This document shows positions 25,427 through 34,165 of a stretch of 64,000 nt of DNA, one piece after another (the stretch's first letter is position 1; each line of letters begins with the position of its first letter). This stretch comes from Caccoplasma sp905210875 (GTDB lineage: Bacteria; Bacteroidota; Bacteroidia; Bacteroidales; UBA11471). The notes under the pieces were generated by a model that worked only from the letters and a program-made list of their open reading frames with translations, was not told the origin of the DNA and did no database searches. The position numbers and the translations under genes were made by a program. The stretch is taken from assembly GCA_963931635.1 (NCBI GenBank), contig OZ007034.1, forward strand, positions 1,054,001 through 1,118,000, read 5' to 3'.

Positions 25427-26344
25427 TCAGTTGATGCGAATGGGCTGACCGATGCGCAGGGTGCGTTTGGGACTGATTTTGTTCAGCCGGCAGAGGGCGT
25501 TGATCGAAGTCCTGTATTTGCGGGCTATCGAGGTGAGGGTGTCGCCCCTGCGTACGCGGTATACCGAGTAGGTTACTCCGTTGGCGTAGTAGGTTTCGGT
25601 GCCGGCCCGGTAGGGAGCCGAGCGGAACACGAAGATGTCGTTGTGTATCTTGTTGTCGTTGAAGTCGAATATCTCGTTCGGGTTGAGGTCAAGGCCGAGA
25701 AACCGTACCTCGAAGTGCAGGTGCGCACCCGTCGAGCGCCCGGTGTTGCCGCCGAGGGCAATGGGGTCGCCTACCTTCACGATGTCGCCCTCTCTCACGA
25801 GAAAGCGGGAGAGGTGTCCGTAGATAGTTTCCAGTCCGTTGGTATGGCGCATCACTACATAGTAGCCGTAACCGCGGCGTTCGTAGTTGGTAAATCGCAC
25901 CTGTCCGGCAAATGCGGCGCGCACGGTGTCGCCTATGGCCAGTTTGATGTCTACGCCGCGGTGCATGCGGTAACGGCGGAACCCGTAGTCCGAGGTTTTG
26001 CGGCCGACAACGGGTATGCAGTAGTTGGCCACGTTGATGGCGAAGGTGTCGGGCAGCTGCACGCCGGCGCTGCGGTAGGGATTTATCCAGCGGTTCACCC
26101 ACACGTCTCCGTAGAGTTCGCTGGCCGGTGCGATGCCGTATTCTTCTTCTAGCCGGCGACTGTATGTTATCGAGTCGTCGATGCTCAGTATGGAGGGCAG
26201 GTCTTTGTTAATGATATTGTTGCGCGTCTGTATGGCGATGTGTTTCTGTATGGAGCCGTCGATTTCCTGGGCGTTTGCTGAGGGGAGCGATATTCCCAGG
26301 AGGAGCAGCGGGAGAAAGGCGACAATCCAAGATTTTTGCTTCAT
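25427..26344 (-). CDS. Secreted M23 metallopeptidase with LysM domain
   Basis: This is a murein endopeptidase-like protein of 305 residues. It has a signal peptide (MKQKSWIVAFLPLLLLGISLPSANA). The LytM/M23 zinc domain sits near residues 115-215, with metal ligands visible in MHRGVDIKLAIGD (His, Asp) and THLHFEVR-like GAHLHFEVR (His). A C-terminal LysM repeat (about 260-304, YRVRRGDTLTSIARKYRTS) would bind peptidoglycan. All zinc ligands seem present, so it should be an active hydrolase of peptide cross-links in the periplasm. Pairing with carB downstream looks like chance or simple cotranscription. Confidence 0.92.
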   Translation of the reverse strand: MKQKSWIVAFLPLLLLGISLPSANAQEIDGSIQKHIAIQTRNNIINKDLPSILSIDDSITYSRRLEEEYGIAPASELYGDVWVNRWINPYRSAGVQLPDTFAINVANYCIPVVGRKTSDYGFRRYRMHRGVDIKLAIGDTVRAAFAGQVRFTNYERRGYGYYVVMRHTNGLETIYGHLSRFLVREGDIVKVGDPIALGGNTGRSTGAHLHFEVRFLGLDLNPNEIFDFNDNKIHNDIFVFRSAPYRAGTETYYANGVTYSVYRVRRGDTLTSIARKYRTSINALCRLNKISPKRTLRIGQPIRIN

Positions 26345-26438
26345 TTTTTTTAGGGTAAATTGTTGTAAGGGTCGCAGGCCGGCCGTGTTTTTTTGTTTTG
26401 CTGTTTCCGATGAGGCAGGCGTTGAAACCCAAATTTTT

Positions 26439-26446
26439 CAAAGATA
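26439..26446 (-). promoter_or_regulatory. Promoter -7 element of the M23 peptidase gene
   Basis: TATCTTTG on the minus strand (26439-26446) matches the Bacteroidota -7 element, about 95 bases before the ATG. The -33 half is not convincing. The 283-base divergent gap to ispD holds this and the ispD promoter and nothing else I can name. Confidence 0.4.
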
Positions 26447-26572
26447 AGGATTTATATTGAAAATTCCCGGCATTATCTCCAAAAAAAAGGTGTGTGAACA
26501 GAATGCTGTGAAATATCCGGGGTCTATTTTCCTGACTGATAATAATATGAAACAAATCAACAGAGGCGGATT

Positions 26573-26602
26573 TTTGTCATTTGCATTTTTGTATTACTTT
26601 TG
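26573..26602 (+). promoter_or_regulatory. Promoter of the ispD-recG operon
   Basis: TTTG (26573-26576), 18 bases, TACTTTTG (26595-26602); the ispD ATG follows 25 bases later. Confidence 0.55.
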
Positions 26603-26627
26603 TTAGAAGTAAAAAACAGCGCAAGTT

Positions 26628-27305
26628 ATGGAGAAGTGTGTCGTGATAGTAGCCGGCGGCAAGGGGCTGCGCATGGGAAAGGAGATTCCCAAGCAGTTTC
26701 TGCCCATCGGCGGGCGTCCGGTGCTGATGTGTACGCTCGAAGCGTTTCATCGCTGCGATGCGGCGATAGGTCTCGTGCTGGTCTTGCCCGAGGCTCATCT
26801 CTCGCTTTGGCAGGAGTTGTGCCGGCAATATTCGTTTGCCCTTCCGCATCGGGTGGTGACGGGTGGGGCTACCCGCTTTCACTCGGTCTACAACGGGTTG
26901 CAGGCAGTGCCGGCCGGAGTCTCCCTTATTGCTGTACACGACGGGGTGCGACCCTTTGTTTCGCCTCGTCTCATTACCGCCCTTTTTGCAGCCGCAGCCT
27001 GGTATGGTGCTGCCGTTCCGGCCGTTCCGGTGGTCGATTCGCTGCGTCGGGTCGATGCCGAAGGCGGCAGTGTGGCCGTGCCGCGTAGTGCCTACCGCAG
27101 TGTGCAGACCCCACAGGTTTTCCGCTCCGACCTTCTGCTCCGGGCCTATGCCTGTCCTTATCGGGACGATTTTACCGACGATGCCTCGGTCGTAGAGGCG
27201 GCCGGCCAGGCCGTCGCTCTGGTCGATGGCGATGTCGACAACATAAAGATTACGACGCCGCGCGACCTGGCAGTGGCCGAAATTCTGTTGCAGGCCGATG
27301 AGTGA
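26628..27305 (+). CDS. ispD: 2-C-methyl-D-erythritol 4-phosphate cytidylyltransferase
   Basis: IspD transfers CMP from CTP to methylerythritol phosphate, the third step of the MEP route to isoprenoids (including the menaquinone side chain). The 225-residue product has the nucleotide loop VVIVAGGKGLRMGKEIPKQF at residues 5-24, then LPHRVVTGGATRFHSVYNGL, VHDGVRPFVS near 104 and QTPQVFRSDLL near 163. The end is DGDVDNIKITTPRDLAVAE. All match the family. The stop overlaps the recG start by 8 bases (ATGAGTGA), so the two are translationally coupled. Confidence 0.95.
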   Translation: MEKCVVIVAGGKGLRMGKEIPKQFLPIGGRPVLMCTLEAFHRCDAAIGLVLVLPEAHLSLWQELCRQYSFALPHRVVTGGATRFHSVYNGLQAVPAGVSLIAVHDGVRPFVSPRLITALFAAAAWYGAAVPAVPVVDSLRRVDAEGGSVAVPRSAYRSVQTPQVFRSDLLLRAYACPYRDDFTDDASVVEAAGQAVALVDGDVDNIKITTPRDLAVAEILLQADE

Positions 27306-29394
27306 GCTTTCAATGAATGATATCAAGTTCCTTCCCGGGGTGGGACCCAAGCGGGCGGAACTCTTCAACAAGGAGTTGGGCATCTACTCCTACGAAGACC
27401 TCCTGCACTATTATCCCTACAAGTACATCGACCGCTCGCATACCTACACCATACGCGAAATTAACGGCACAATGCCCTACATACAACTGCGGGGAAAAAT
27501 TGTGCGCTACGAGGCACAGGGCGAGGGGCACAAGCGGCGTCTTACCGCCCTTTTTGCCGACGCTACCGGCACCATAGAGCTGGTGTGGTTCAAGGGCATC
27601 AAGTACATACAGGAGCGTTACAAGCCGGGGGTGGAGTACACCCTCTTCGGGCGCCCCACGCTCTTTGGCAGCCGTCTCAATATTGCCCACCCCGAAATCG
27701 ATCCCGTCGATGTCGATATCGACGGGGCAGCGGGTTTGCAGCCCTATTATACTACGACCGAGAAGATGAAGTCGCACTTCCTCAATTCCAAGGCCGTGCA
27801 GAAAATCATCTCCACCTTGTGGAAGGTCATACCCCGTTCCCTGCCCGAGACACTCCCGGCCTCGGTCATTGCCCGTTCTCATGTCGAGTATCTCAGCGAT
27901 GCGCTTTACCACATACACTTCCCGGCCACGCCCGAGCAGTTGCGCAAAGCTCAGTTCCGGCTCAAATTCGAGGAACTTTTCTATCTGCAACTCAATATCC
28001 TGCGCTATACCCGGCAGCGCATGCGGCGGTTGGGCGGTTTTCCCTTTACCGTTATCGGTGAGTGTTTCAACCGTTTCTATCGCGAGTGCCTGCCGTTTGA
28101 ACTGACCGGCGCCCAGAAGCGGGTGCTCAAAGAGATTCGCGCCGACGTGGGCAGTGGCCGGCAGATGAACCGTCTCTTGCAGGGCGATGTGGGCAGCGGT
28201 AAGACCCTTGTCGCTCTCATGTCGATGCTCATGGCCGTCGATAACGGTTACCAGGCCTGCATGATGGCGCCTACCGAAATTCTGGCCACCCAGCATTATG
28301 AGACCCTGAGCGGCCTGCTTGCCCCTATCGGTGTGCGCATCGAGTTGCTTACCGGTTCGACCCGCAAGAAACAGCGCGACGAGATACACCGCGGGCTGCT
28401 CTCGGGCGAGGTGAAAATCCTTGTCGGTACCCATGCTTTGCTCGAAGATACGGTGGTTTTCAACAATCTGGGATTTGTCGTCATCGACGAGCAGCACCGC
28501 TTCGGCGTCGAGCAGCGCTCCCGCCTCTGGCGCAAGAACTCTTGTCCGCCCCATATTCTTGTGATGACGGCTACGCCCATTCCCCGCACCCTGGCCATGA
28601 CCGTCTATGGCGACCTCGATGTGTCGGTCATCGACGAGCTGCCGCCCGGCCGCAAACCCGTTACGACAATACACCGCTACGACAACCGGCGGGCCGAACT
28701 CTATGAGTCGATACGCCGCCAGGTCGAACAGGGACGCCAGGTCTATATCGTCTACCCGCTCATACAGGAGAGCGAGAAAATCGACCTGAAAAATCTGGAA
28801 GAGGGTTTCCGTCAGGTCAAGGAGGTCTTTCCGCAATATACCGTGTGCATGGTACACGGCAAGATGAAACCTGCCGAGAAAGAGGCCGAGATGCAGCGGT
28901 TTGTCTCGGCTGAAGCTCAGATTATGGTGGCCACTACGGTGATAGAGGTGGGGGTGAATGTGCCCAACGCCACGGTTATGGTCATCGAGAATGCCGAGCG
29001 CTTCGGCCTCTCCCAGTTGCACCAGTTGCGTGGCCGTGTGGGGCGCGGCGCCGACCAGTCTTATTGTGTGCTGGTAACGTCGCACAAGCTCTCCGACGAC
29101 ACCCGCAAGCGCATCGAAATCATGACCCGTACCAACGATGGCTTTGAGATTGCCGAGGCCGACTTGCAGTTACGTGGCCCCGGCGACATGGAGGGAACGC
29201 AGCAGAGTGGCATCGCCTTTGACCTGCGCATCGCCAACCTTGCCAAGGATGGTCAGATTCTGCAACTTGCCCGTGAGATAGCTACCGAAGTGCTCGATGC
29301 CGACCCTGACCTTGCCAAGCCCGAGAATGGTGTGCTCTCCCGCCAGCTCGAAAAGCTTTTCCGTCGCAAAATCGATTTCAGCCTCATCAGTTGA
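27298..29394 (+). CDS. recG: ATP-dependent DNA helicase RecG
   Basis: RecG drives branch migration and fork reversal at stalled replication forks. The 698-residue product begins with helix-hairpin-helix and wedge (OB-fold) regions (FLPGVGPKRAELFNKELG; RLTALFADATGTIELVWF near 80). Helicase motifs follow: GDVGSGKT near 301, DEQHRFGV near 397, TATPIPRTLA near 424, and the C-terminal half with ATTVIEVGVNVPNAT and QLHQLRGRVGRG. Length is standard. ATG at 27313 is a second possible start. It ends at a terminator facing the DUF805 gene. Confidence 0.96.
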   Translation: MSELSMNDIKFLPGVGPKRAELFNKELGIYSYEDLLHYYPYKYIDRSHTYTIREINGTMPYIQLRGKIVRYEAQGEGHKRRLTALFADATGTIELVWFKGIKYIQERYKPGVEYTLFGRPTLFGSRLNIAHPEIDPVDVDIDGAAGLQPYYTTTEKMKSHFLNSKAVQKIISTLWKVIPRSLPETLPASVIARSHVEYLSDALYHIHFPATPEQLRKAQFRLKFEELFYLQLNILRYTRQRMRRLGGFPFTVIGECFNRFYRECLPFELTGAQKRVLKEIRADVGSGRQMNRLLQGDVGSGKTLVALMSMLMAVDNGYQACMMAPTEILATQHYETLSGLLAPIGVRIELLTGSTRKKQRDEIHRGLLSGEVKILVGTHALLEDTVVFNNLGFVVIDEQHRFGVEQRSRLWRKNSCPPHILVMTATPIPRTLAMTVYGDLDVSVIDELPPGRKPVTTIHRYDNRRAELYESIRRQVEQGRQVYIVYPLIQESEKIDLKNLEEGFRQVKEVFPQYTVCMVHGKMKPAEKEAEMQRFVSAEAQIMVATTVIEVGVNVPNATVMVIENAERFGLSQLHQLRGRVGRGADQSYCVLVTSHKLSDDTRKRIEIMTRTNDGFEIAEADLQLRGPGDMEGTQQSGIAFDLRIANLAKDGQILQLAREIATEVLDADPDLAKPENGVLSRQLEKLFRRKIDFSLIS

Positions 29395-29414
29395 TGCGAA
29401 CCGTTGATACAAAA

Positions 29415-29453
29415 ACGGCGATGCACCCTCTCCTTGCAGGGTCGCACCGCCGC
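29415..29453. terminator. Bidirectional terminator between recG and DUF805 gene
   Basis: A hairpin with the inner pairing ACCCT/AGGGT and a GGCG/CGCC-based outer stem lies between the convergent stops, flanked by an A-run on the left and TTTCATTTTT on the right. The outer stem is imperfect. Confidence 0.65.
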
Positions 29454-29478
29454 TTTCATTTTTAAATTCCTTTTGGGA

Positions 29479-29871
29479 TTACGCAGCCTCTTCTGCCTCT
29501 ATACCTTTCGGATTTTCACCCCATTGGTTCTCTCCGGGTTCGCTGTCGAGGCAAAGCAGCACGAGAAGGCATATCGACCCGACAAGAGGAATGACGTTAA
29601 GGAGATACCACCACCCACTTCTCCCCGTGTCGTGTAGTCGACGCATCGTTACGGCTATGCTGGGAAGAATTGTGGCCACGGTATATAAGAAAAAGATAAT
29701 GGAGGTCGTGAGAGAAAGTATTCCTGAGGAATCATACATCATGGAGAATGACAGGATATAAAAGAGCAGGTAGATAATAATATTGACCAAAGTAAATACC
29801 CAATACTCTTTGCGGCGTGCCCGCCCTTGGAAATCGATATATTGTTTCCAACATTTTAAATACCAGTACAT
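29479..29871 (-). CDS. DUF805 membrane protein
   Basis: This 130-residue inner-membrane protein carries the DUF805 signature: YLKCWKQYIDFQGRARRKEYW at the start and ITMRRLHDTGRSGWWYLLNVIPL-type motif (AVTMRRLHDTGRSGWW) near residue 78. Three to four hydrophobic segments are visible. The final 20 residues are acidic (EPGENQWGENPKGIEAEE). The family's function is unknown; it often stands alone, as here. The 182-base region upstream (29872-30053) shows no gene. Confidence 0.9.
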   Translation of the reverse strand: MYWYLKCWKQYIDFQGRARRKEYWVFTLVNIIIYLLFYILSFSMMYDSSGILSLTTSIIFFLYTVATILPSIAVTMRRLHDTGRSGWWYLLNVIPLVGSICLLVLLCLDSEPGENQWGENPKGIEAEEAA

Positions 29872-30053
29872 AATACTTCGCTTAAAAAGATTTTTCCTAC
29901 TCTTTTATTGGATTTTCGGCTACTCCGTCGAGTGTATCCGGGTAGTACACTCTCCTCAAAAATATAAAATTTTCTGTGAAATAACAAATTTTAAGTGCTG
30001 AAAATGTTTCGGAATGTTATCCCGTCCGAATGTGTCGACAGAGGACGAAGTGA

Positions 30054-31592
30054 TTATCCCGCCCAGTTTTCGCGGTCGAGGTTGCGGTAGTTGATGGCCT
30101 CGGCAATGTGTTCGGCCAGGAGGTTGTCGCTACCGGCCAGGTCGGCGATGGTACGGGCCACTTTGAGTATGCGGTCATAGGCGCGGGCCGAGAGGTTGAG
30201 GCGGGTCATGGCCGTCCGCAGCAGGGCGAGGCCTGCCTCGTCGGGGCGGGCAAACGTGTTGAGCAGGCGGCTGTTCATCTGGGCGTTGCAGTAGATGCCG
30301 GGAATCTCCTTGAAGCGTTCGCTCTGAATCTCCCGGGCGCGGACCACCCGTTCGCGAATGGCGGCACTGGGCTCGCCCTGCCGGCTGTCGGAGAGTTTCT
30401 CAAACGGGACGGGTACAATCTCGACCTGTATGTCGATGCGGTCGAGCAGCGGTCCCGAGATGCGGTTGAGGTAGCGTTGCACCGCACCCGGCGGGCAGAT
30501 GCATTTCTTTTCGGGGTGGTTGTAGTAGCCGCAGGGGCAGGGGTTCATCGAGGCCACGAGCATCACGCTGGCCGGATATTCGATGGTGTACTTGGCGCGG
30601 GCAACGGTGATTTTGCGGTCTTCGAGCGGCTGGCGCATCACTTCGAGTACCTGGCGGGAGAACTCGGGCAACTCGTCGAGGAAAAGCACGCCGTTGTGGG
30701 CCAGCGATATCTCGCCCGGCTGCGGGAATGTGCCACCACCCACCAGGGCTACGCTCGATATGGTGTGATGCGGGGCGCGGAACGGCCGTTGGGTGAGGAG
30801 GGTGCCGTTGCGCTCCATCTTGCCGGCGACGGAGTGTATCTTGGTGGTTTCGAGAGCCTCGTGCAGGGTGAGGGGCGGCAGTATCGATGCGATACGTTTG
30901 GCCATCATCGACTTTCCGGCTCCCGGCGGGCCTATCATGATGAGGTTATGGCCGCCGGCGGCAGCCACTTCAAAGGCGCGTTTCACATTCTCTTGACCCT
31001 TTACGTCGGCAAAGTCGAGGTCGAAGTTGTTCTGGGCGGCAAAAAATTCAGCCCGGGTGTCGATGACGGTGGGGGTCAGCTCCCGGTCGCCGTTGAAGAA
31101 GTCGACCACCTCTTTGATGTTGTCGACCCCGTAGACGTGCAGCCGGTCGACGACGGCGGCCTCTCTCACGTTGGCACGGGGCACGATGAGTCCGTCGAAC
31201 CCTTGGGCCCGAGCCAGTATGGCAATGGGCAGCGCGCCGCGTATGGGGAGTATCGAGCCGTCGAGCGAGAGTTCGCCCATAATCATGTAGCGGCCGAGTT
31301 TCTCGGCCGAAATCTCTTCGGCGGCGGCCAGGATACCGATGGCCAGCGGCAGGTCGTAGGCCGAACCCTCTTTTCGCAGGTCGGCCGGTGCGAGGTTGAT
31401 AATGAGTTGGCGGTGCGGAAATTTGTAGCCGTTGTGTTGCAAGGCCGAGCGTATGCGTTCGTGGCTCTCTTTTACGGCGGTGTCGGCCAGCCCTACCATG
31501 TAGAAGTGAATGCCTTGCGAACAGTTTACTTCGATGGTTACGGTCAGGGCGTCGATGCCCTGCATGGCTGCTCCGAAAACTTTGACCAACAT
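30054..31592 (-). CDS. comM: YifB/ComM family magnesium-chelatase-like AAA ATPase
   Basis: ComM/YifB proteins are AAA+ ATPases; in naturally competent bacteria ComM acts as a branch-migration helicase during transformation, and in others the role is less clear. The 512-residue protein has the N-terminal ChlI-like domain (GLADTAVKESHERIRSALQ), a Walker A GPPGAGKS near residue 221, Walker B FLDELPEF near 300, and the C-terminal Mg-chelatase region with a cysteine group CPCGYYNHPEKKCIC near 356. All family regions are present. It is a one-gene unit whose leader is a purine-rich tract. Confidence 0.92.
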   Translation of the reverse strand: MLVKVFGAAMQGIDALTVTIEVNCSQGIHFYMVGLADTAVKESHERIRSALQHNGYKFPHRQLIINLAPADLRKEGSAYDLPLAIGILAAAEEISAEKLGRYMIMGELSLDGSILPIRGALPIAILARAQGFDGLIVPRANVREAAVVDRLHVYGVDNIKEVVDFFNGDRELTPTVIDTRAEFFAAQNNFDLDFADVKGQENVKRAFEVAAAGGHNLIMIGPPGAGKSMMAKRIASILPPLTLHEALETTKIHSVAGKMERNGTLLTQRPFRAPHHTISSVALVGGGTFPQPGEISLAHNGVLFLDELPEFSRQVLEVMRQPLEDRKITVARAKYTIEYPASVMLVASMNPCPCGYYNHPEKKCICPPGAVQRYLNRISGPLLDRIDIQVEIVPVPFEKLSDSRQGEPSAAIRERVVRAREIQSERFKEIPGIYCNAQMNSRLLNTFARPDEAGLALLRTAMTRLNLSARAYDRILKVARTIADLAGSDNLLAEHIAEAINYRNLDRENWAG

Positions 31593-31640
31593 CTTGCCTT
31601 CTGTTTTATCTGTTTTTTCTTTCTCTTTTGCTCTTTCTTG

Positions 31641-31649
31641 CCCCCCCCC
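31641..31649. repeat. Homopolymer of nine C (G9 on the sense strand of comM leader)
   Basis: Nine consecutive C bases lie inside a 100-base pyrimidine-rich stretch (about 31610-31720), 49 bases upstream of the comM ATG. On the sense strand this is a G9 tract in a purine-rich leader. The rest of the 266-base gap (31593-31858) contains no gene and no recognisable -7 element. Confidence 0.8.
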
Positions 31650-31858
31650 TTGTCCTCTCTTTGCTCTCTCTGGAATCTACCTCTCTTATAGTTTGTCCCT
31701 GCTGCTTCTTCGCCTCACACATCTTTTTGTGCGCTTTGACTCTAAGGCTTCTGCTATCGGTCGTTCCTGTTTTTGCCGCTGTGAGTGCCCCTCACTTTTT
31801 CTCTCCATCCTCAATTGATTTCCGGTGGTTACGGGCGTGAGCGGTTCTCACCTGCCGG

Positions 31859-33016
31859 TTACCGTCTTGTGGGGCGGCGTGGAGAAGAAGGTTTCTCGCC
31901 GTAGGTTTCGTCTTTGCCCACTTCGGCTACGGTCCGGTCGACAGCCTCGATGAGTTCGTCGCCGTGGAGGTTCTTGGCTACGATGCGTCCGTTGCCGTTG
32001 ATGATAAATGAGGTGGGTATTCTCTGCAAGCCGAGGTTCTCGACCTGGTTGGCGTTCCACCCCTCTTCGAGCAGGCAGTGAGGCCACGCTTGCAGCGAGT
32101 CGGTGCGCAGGGTCTCATGCCAAGCCTCTTTGTCGGCGTCGAGCGAGACACTCACTATGTTGAGGTAAGCGGGGGCGTATTTCTCCCGGAGGGTGCGTAT
32201 CACCTGCATCTCCCGGCGCGAGAGCGAGTCGTACGAGGCCCATACCGTGAAGAGTGTGGTGCGGCGGCGGAATCCGCCGGTGTTGATGACACTGTCGCCC
32301 GGGGTGCGGAAGGTCATGTAGGGCAGCATCTTGCCTTCGGGATTTTTCCGGGTATCGGCTATAAAAATTTCGGCCTTGGCCAGCAGCGATACCGGCTTGG
32401 CCTCGGGGGCAAGGCTGCGTAGGAGTGAGTCGGCAGTCTCGACGGTTTCGGGGGTGAGCAGGTAGTCGTAGATGAGTATGGTCGAGGCGTAGGATTGGGG
32501 ATTGGCACCGGCAAACTCTTCTACGCGGCGGTGCAGGGTATCGATGCGCAGGGCACGCTCTTTCTGTCGCAGGGTATCGTCGATGAGGGCGAAGAATGCA
32601 CGGTCATCGTCGGCGATGTGTTGTAGCAGCGTGTGGTTGTCGTTGCGGAATTTACCCACCTGTTCTATCTCGTTTGTACCCGAGAAGCTTATCTCGTAGG
32701 GGGCTTTTATGGAGCCTTTCAGTTTTATCTTGTCGCCGTTTTTTACATAGAGAGAGACGACACGTTCGCCTGCTTCGGTACCGATTTCGATGTGAGCCAT
32801 CTCCTGGCAAACGCCTTTGTATTCGGCCTTGCCCTCTTCGACGAGGACCGTATCGACGGTGATGCCCTTTTTCAACTCTTCTTGCCAGAAGTAGAGGTAG
32901 CTCTGCTCGGGCACATCGAGCTCGGCGGTGATGGTGAAACCCTCTTTCTCCTCTCCCCCGCAGGCGGTGAGAAGAAGGGCGAAGAATAGAAAGATGCTGT
33001 ATGCCGAATGTCTCAT
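31859..33016 (-). CDS. Thioredoxin-fold lipoprotein lacking the CxxC motif
   Basis: From the start at 33016 a lipoprotein signal is clear (MRHSAYSIFLFFALLLTAC). The 385-residue protein then has a DUF4369-like N-terminal domain (about 25-125, ITAELDVPEQSYLYFW), a helical middle, and a TlpA-type thioredoxin fold from about 230. In place of the redox motif WCxxC the sequence reads WASYDSLSRREM, so both cysteines are missing; the later pattern RIPTSFIINGNGRIV retains the cis-Pro loop. It is therefore probably not a disulfide reductase and may bind or scaffold instead. Starts at 33043 or 33061 are possible; a promoter -7 at 33067-33074 argues against the latter. Confidence 0.75.
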   Translation of the reverse strand: MRHSAYSIFLFFALLLTACGGEEKEGFTITAELDVPEQSYLYFWQEELKKGITVDTVLVEEGKAEYKGVCQEMAHIEIGTEAGERVVSLYVKNGDKIKLKGSIKAPYEISFSGTNEIEQVGKFRNDNHTLLQHIADDDRAFFALIDDTLRQKERALRIDTLHRRVEEFAGANPQSYASTILIYDYLLTPETVETADSLLRSLAPEAKPVSLLAKAEIFIADTRKNPEGKMLPYMTFRTPGDSVINTGGFRRRTTLFTVWASYDSLSRREMQVIRTLREKYAPAYLNIVSVSLDADKEAWHETLRTDSLQAWPHCLLEEGWNANQVENLGLQRIPTSFIINGNGRIVAKNLHGDELIEAVDRTVAEVGKDETYGEKPSSPRRPTRR

Positions 33017-33066
33017 TGCGCGTATCTTGTTCAAAATATTCATCAGGTCGAAGCCCCTCATTTCGA

Positions 33067-33074
33067 CAAATGTA
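33067..33074 (-). promoter_or_regulatory. Promoter -7 element of the thioredoxin-fold lipoprotein gene
   Basis: TACATTTG on the minus strand (33067-33074) fits TAnnTTTG; the -33 element is weak. Transcription from here would start near 33061. Confidence 0.4.
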
Positions 33075-33180
33075 TGGAAAATATCGCAAACAATCGAATG
33101 GAGAGTATTTTTTCCTGCTCGTTATTCTAAAATTTTTTGAGAAAAAAGTATGAAAAATTTTATGAAACAATAATAATATT

Positions 33181-33188
33181 TATCTTTG
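33181..33188 (+). promoter_or_regulatory. Promoter -7 element of the small lipoprotein pair
   Basis: TATCTTTG at 33181-33188 lies 17 bases before the ATG at 33205; a TTT run 20 bases upstream may serve as the -33 element. Confidence 0.5.
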
Positions 33189-33204
33189 CAAAAAAGAAGC
33201 AAAT

Positions 33205-33585
33205 ATGAAAAAATTAAGTTTTCTCTTGTCGTTGTTTTTTCTGCTGTCGAGTTGCCAAAGTTACAAATATGGAGCCGGTGATGAATATGCTCCTTCTTCA
33301 AATCTTACTTTCGGTATGGTAAAGAGTAAGATAGAGAAAGGTAAGACGTCGCAGGCTGAGATTTTGCAGATATTCGGTTCGCCCAACATGGTCACCAAAA
33401 ATCGCTCCAACAACGAAGCGTGGAGTTACAACCGCATGAGTGTGGTGCAGAAAGGCGGTCAGACCAATTTTCTTTTCGGGGAACGAGCCTCGGTAAGTTC
33501 TTCTAATAAATCGTTTGACCTTATTATCGTATTTGATAGTACAGATGTAGTAAAAGATTATTCCGTAATATCGACAAATTTTTAA
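33205..33585 (+). CDS. Small lipoprotein with BamE/SmpA-like fold
   Basis: This is a 126-residue protein with a lipoprotein signal (MKKLSFLLSLFFLLSSC). The mature part contains TFGMVKSKIEKGKTSQAEIL followed by FGSPNMVTKNRSNNEAWSY, the pattern of the SmpA/OmlA (BamE) family: an amphipathic helix pair, then G-x-P and a beta strand with Trp-Tyr. Sequence alone does not show that it joins the BAM complex. A second lipoprotein gene starts 4 bases after its stop, so the two should be coexpressed and may act together at the outer membrane. Confidence 0.7.
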   Translation: MKKLSFLLSLFFLLSSCQSYKYGAGDEYAPSSNLTFGMVKSKIEKGKTSQAEILQIFGSPNMVTKNRSNNEAWSYNRMSVVQKGGQTNFLFGERASVSSSNKSFDLIIVFDSTDVVKDYSVISTNF

Positions 33586-33588
33586 TTC

Positions 33589-34089
33589 ATGACTATGAAA
33601 CGAATCTTATTATTTATGGTTTTGCCCTTGTTTCTGTTTTCGTGTGGTACCCAAAAGACTCTTACCCCTACTGAGTTGAAAATGATGACAACACGACAAA
33701 TAGAAGCCGGTTATTCGTTGGCTTTTTCATCTGTGATATCGTTGTTGCAGTCCGAAGGTTTTTTGGTGACCAACACCGACCGCGAAAGTGGTATTATTAA
33801 TGCCAATAAGCAGATTGACAATAAAAATGCAGCTGTGCAGCGTTTCTTCTTGGGAACGTCGACCGATGCTACCACTGCACAGGTCGCTGTTTTTATACAA
33901 CCTGTCAATGAAAACCTTTCAGAGGTGAAGTTGACAATTTACGAAGGGAGTATCTCTACGACCAACGGACAGTGGGGAATACAGAATAAATCGACAAAAA
34001 ACAGCATGGTGCAAGAGGCCGAGGTCTATAATACCTGGTTCAACAATTTAAGAGCCGAGGTGGAGAGGCGAAAAGCTCTTTTGCAGTAA
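33589..34089 (+). CDS. Small lipoprotein of unknown function
   Basis: The product has 166 residues with a lipoprotein signal (MKRILLFMVLPLFLFSC, reading from the second ATG at 33595; 33589 is the first). The mature domain starts RQIEAGYSLAFSSVISLLQSEGF and continues with alternating strands (TAQVAVFIQP, SEVKLTIYEGS) and a C-terminal helix (VYNTWFNNLRAEVERRKALL). The mix of helix and strands resembles a small alpha/beta domain for which I have no family name. Together with the BamE-like gene 4 bases upstream it forms a two-gene unit closed by a strong terminator. Confidence 0.65.
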   Translation: MTMKRILLFMVLPLFLFSCGTQKTLTPTELKMMTTRQIEAGYSLAFSSVISLLQSEGFLVTNTDRESGIINANKQIDNKNAAVQRFFLGTSTDATTAQVAVFIQPVNENLSEVKLTIYEGSISTTNGQWGIQNKSTKNSMVQEAEVYNTWFNNLRAEVERRKALLQ

Positions 34090-34098
34090 TCTTCTTGT

Positions 34099-34149
34099 AA
34101 AGGCAGAACGCCCCGCCGACAAGTTTTGTCGGCGGGGCGTTCTGCCTTT
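34099..34149. terminator. Strong bidirectional terminator
   Basis: A perfect 24-base stem (34099-34122 with 34126-34149) with a 3-base loop lies between the lipoprotein pair and the convergent metY gene. Confidence 0.9.
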
Positions 34150-34165
34150 ATGGAAAAATCTTTGT

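Noticed and set aside
34099..34149. Long perfect inverted repeat as a possible attachment or recombination site.
   Set aside because: Its 3-base loop and position between convergent stops fit a bidirectional terminator.
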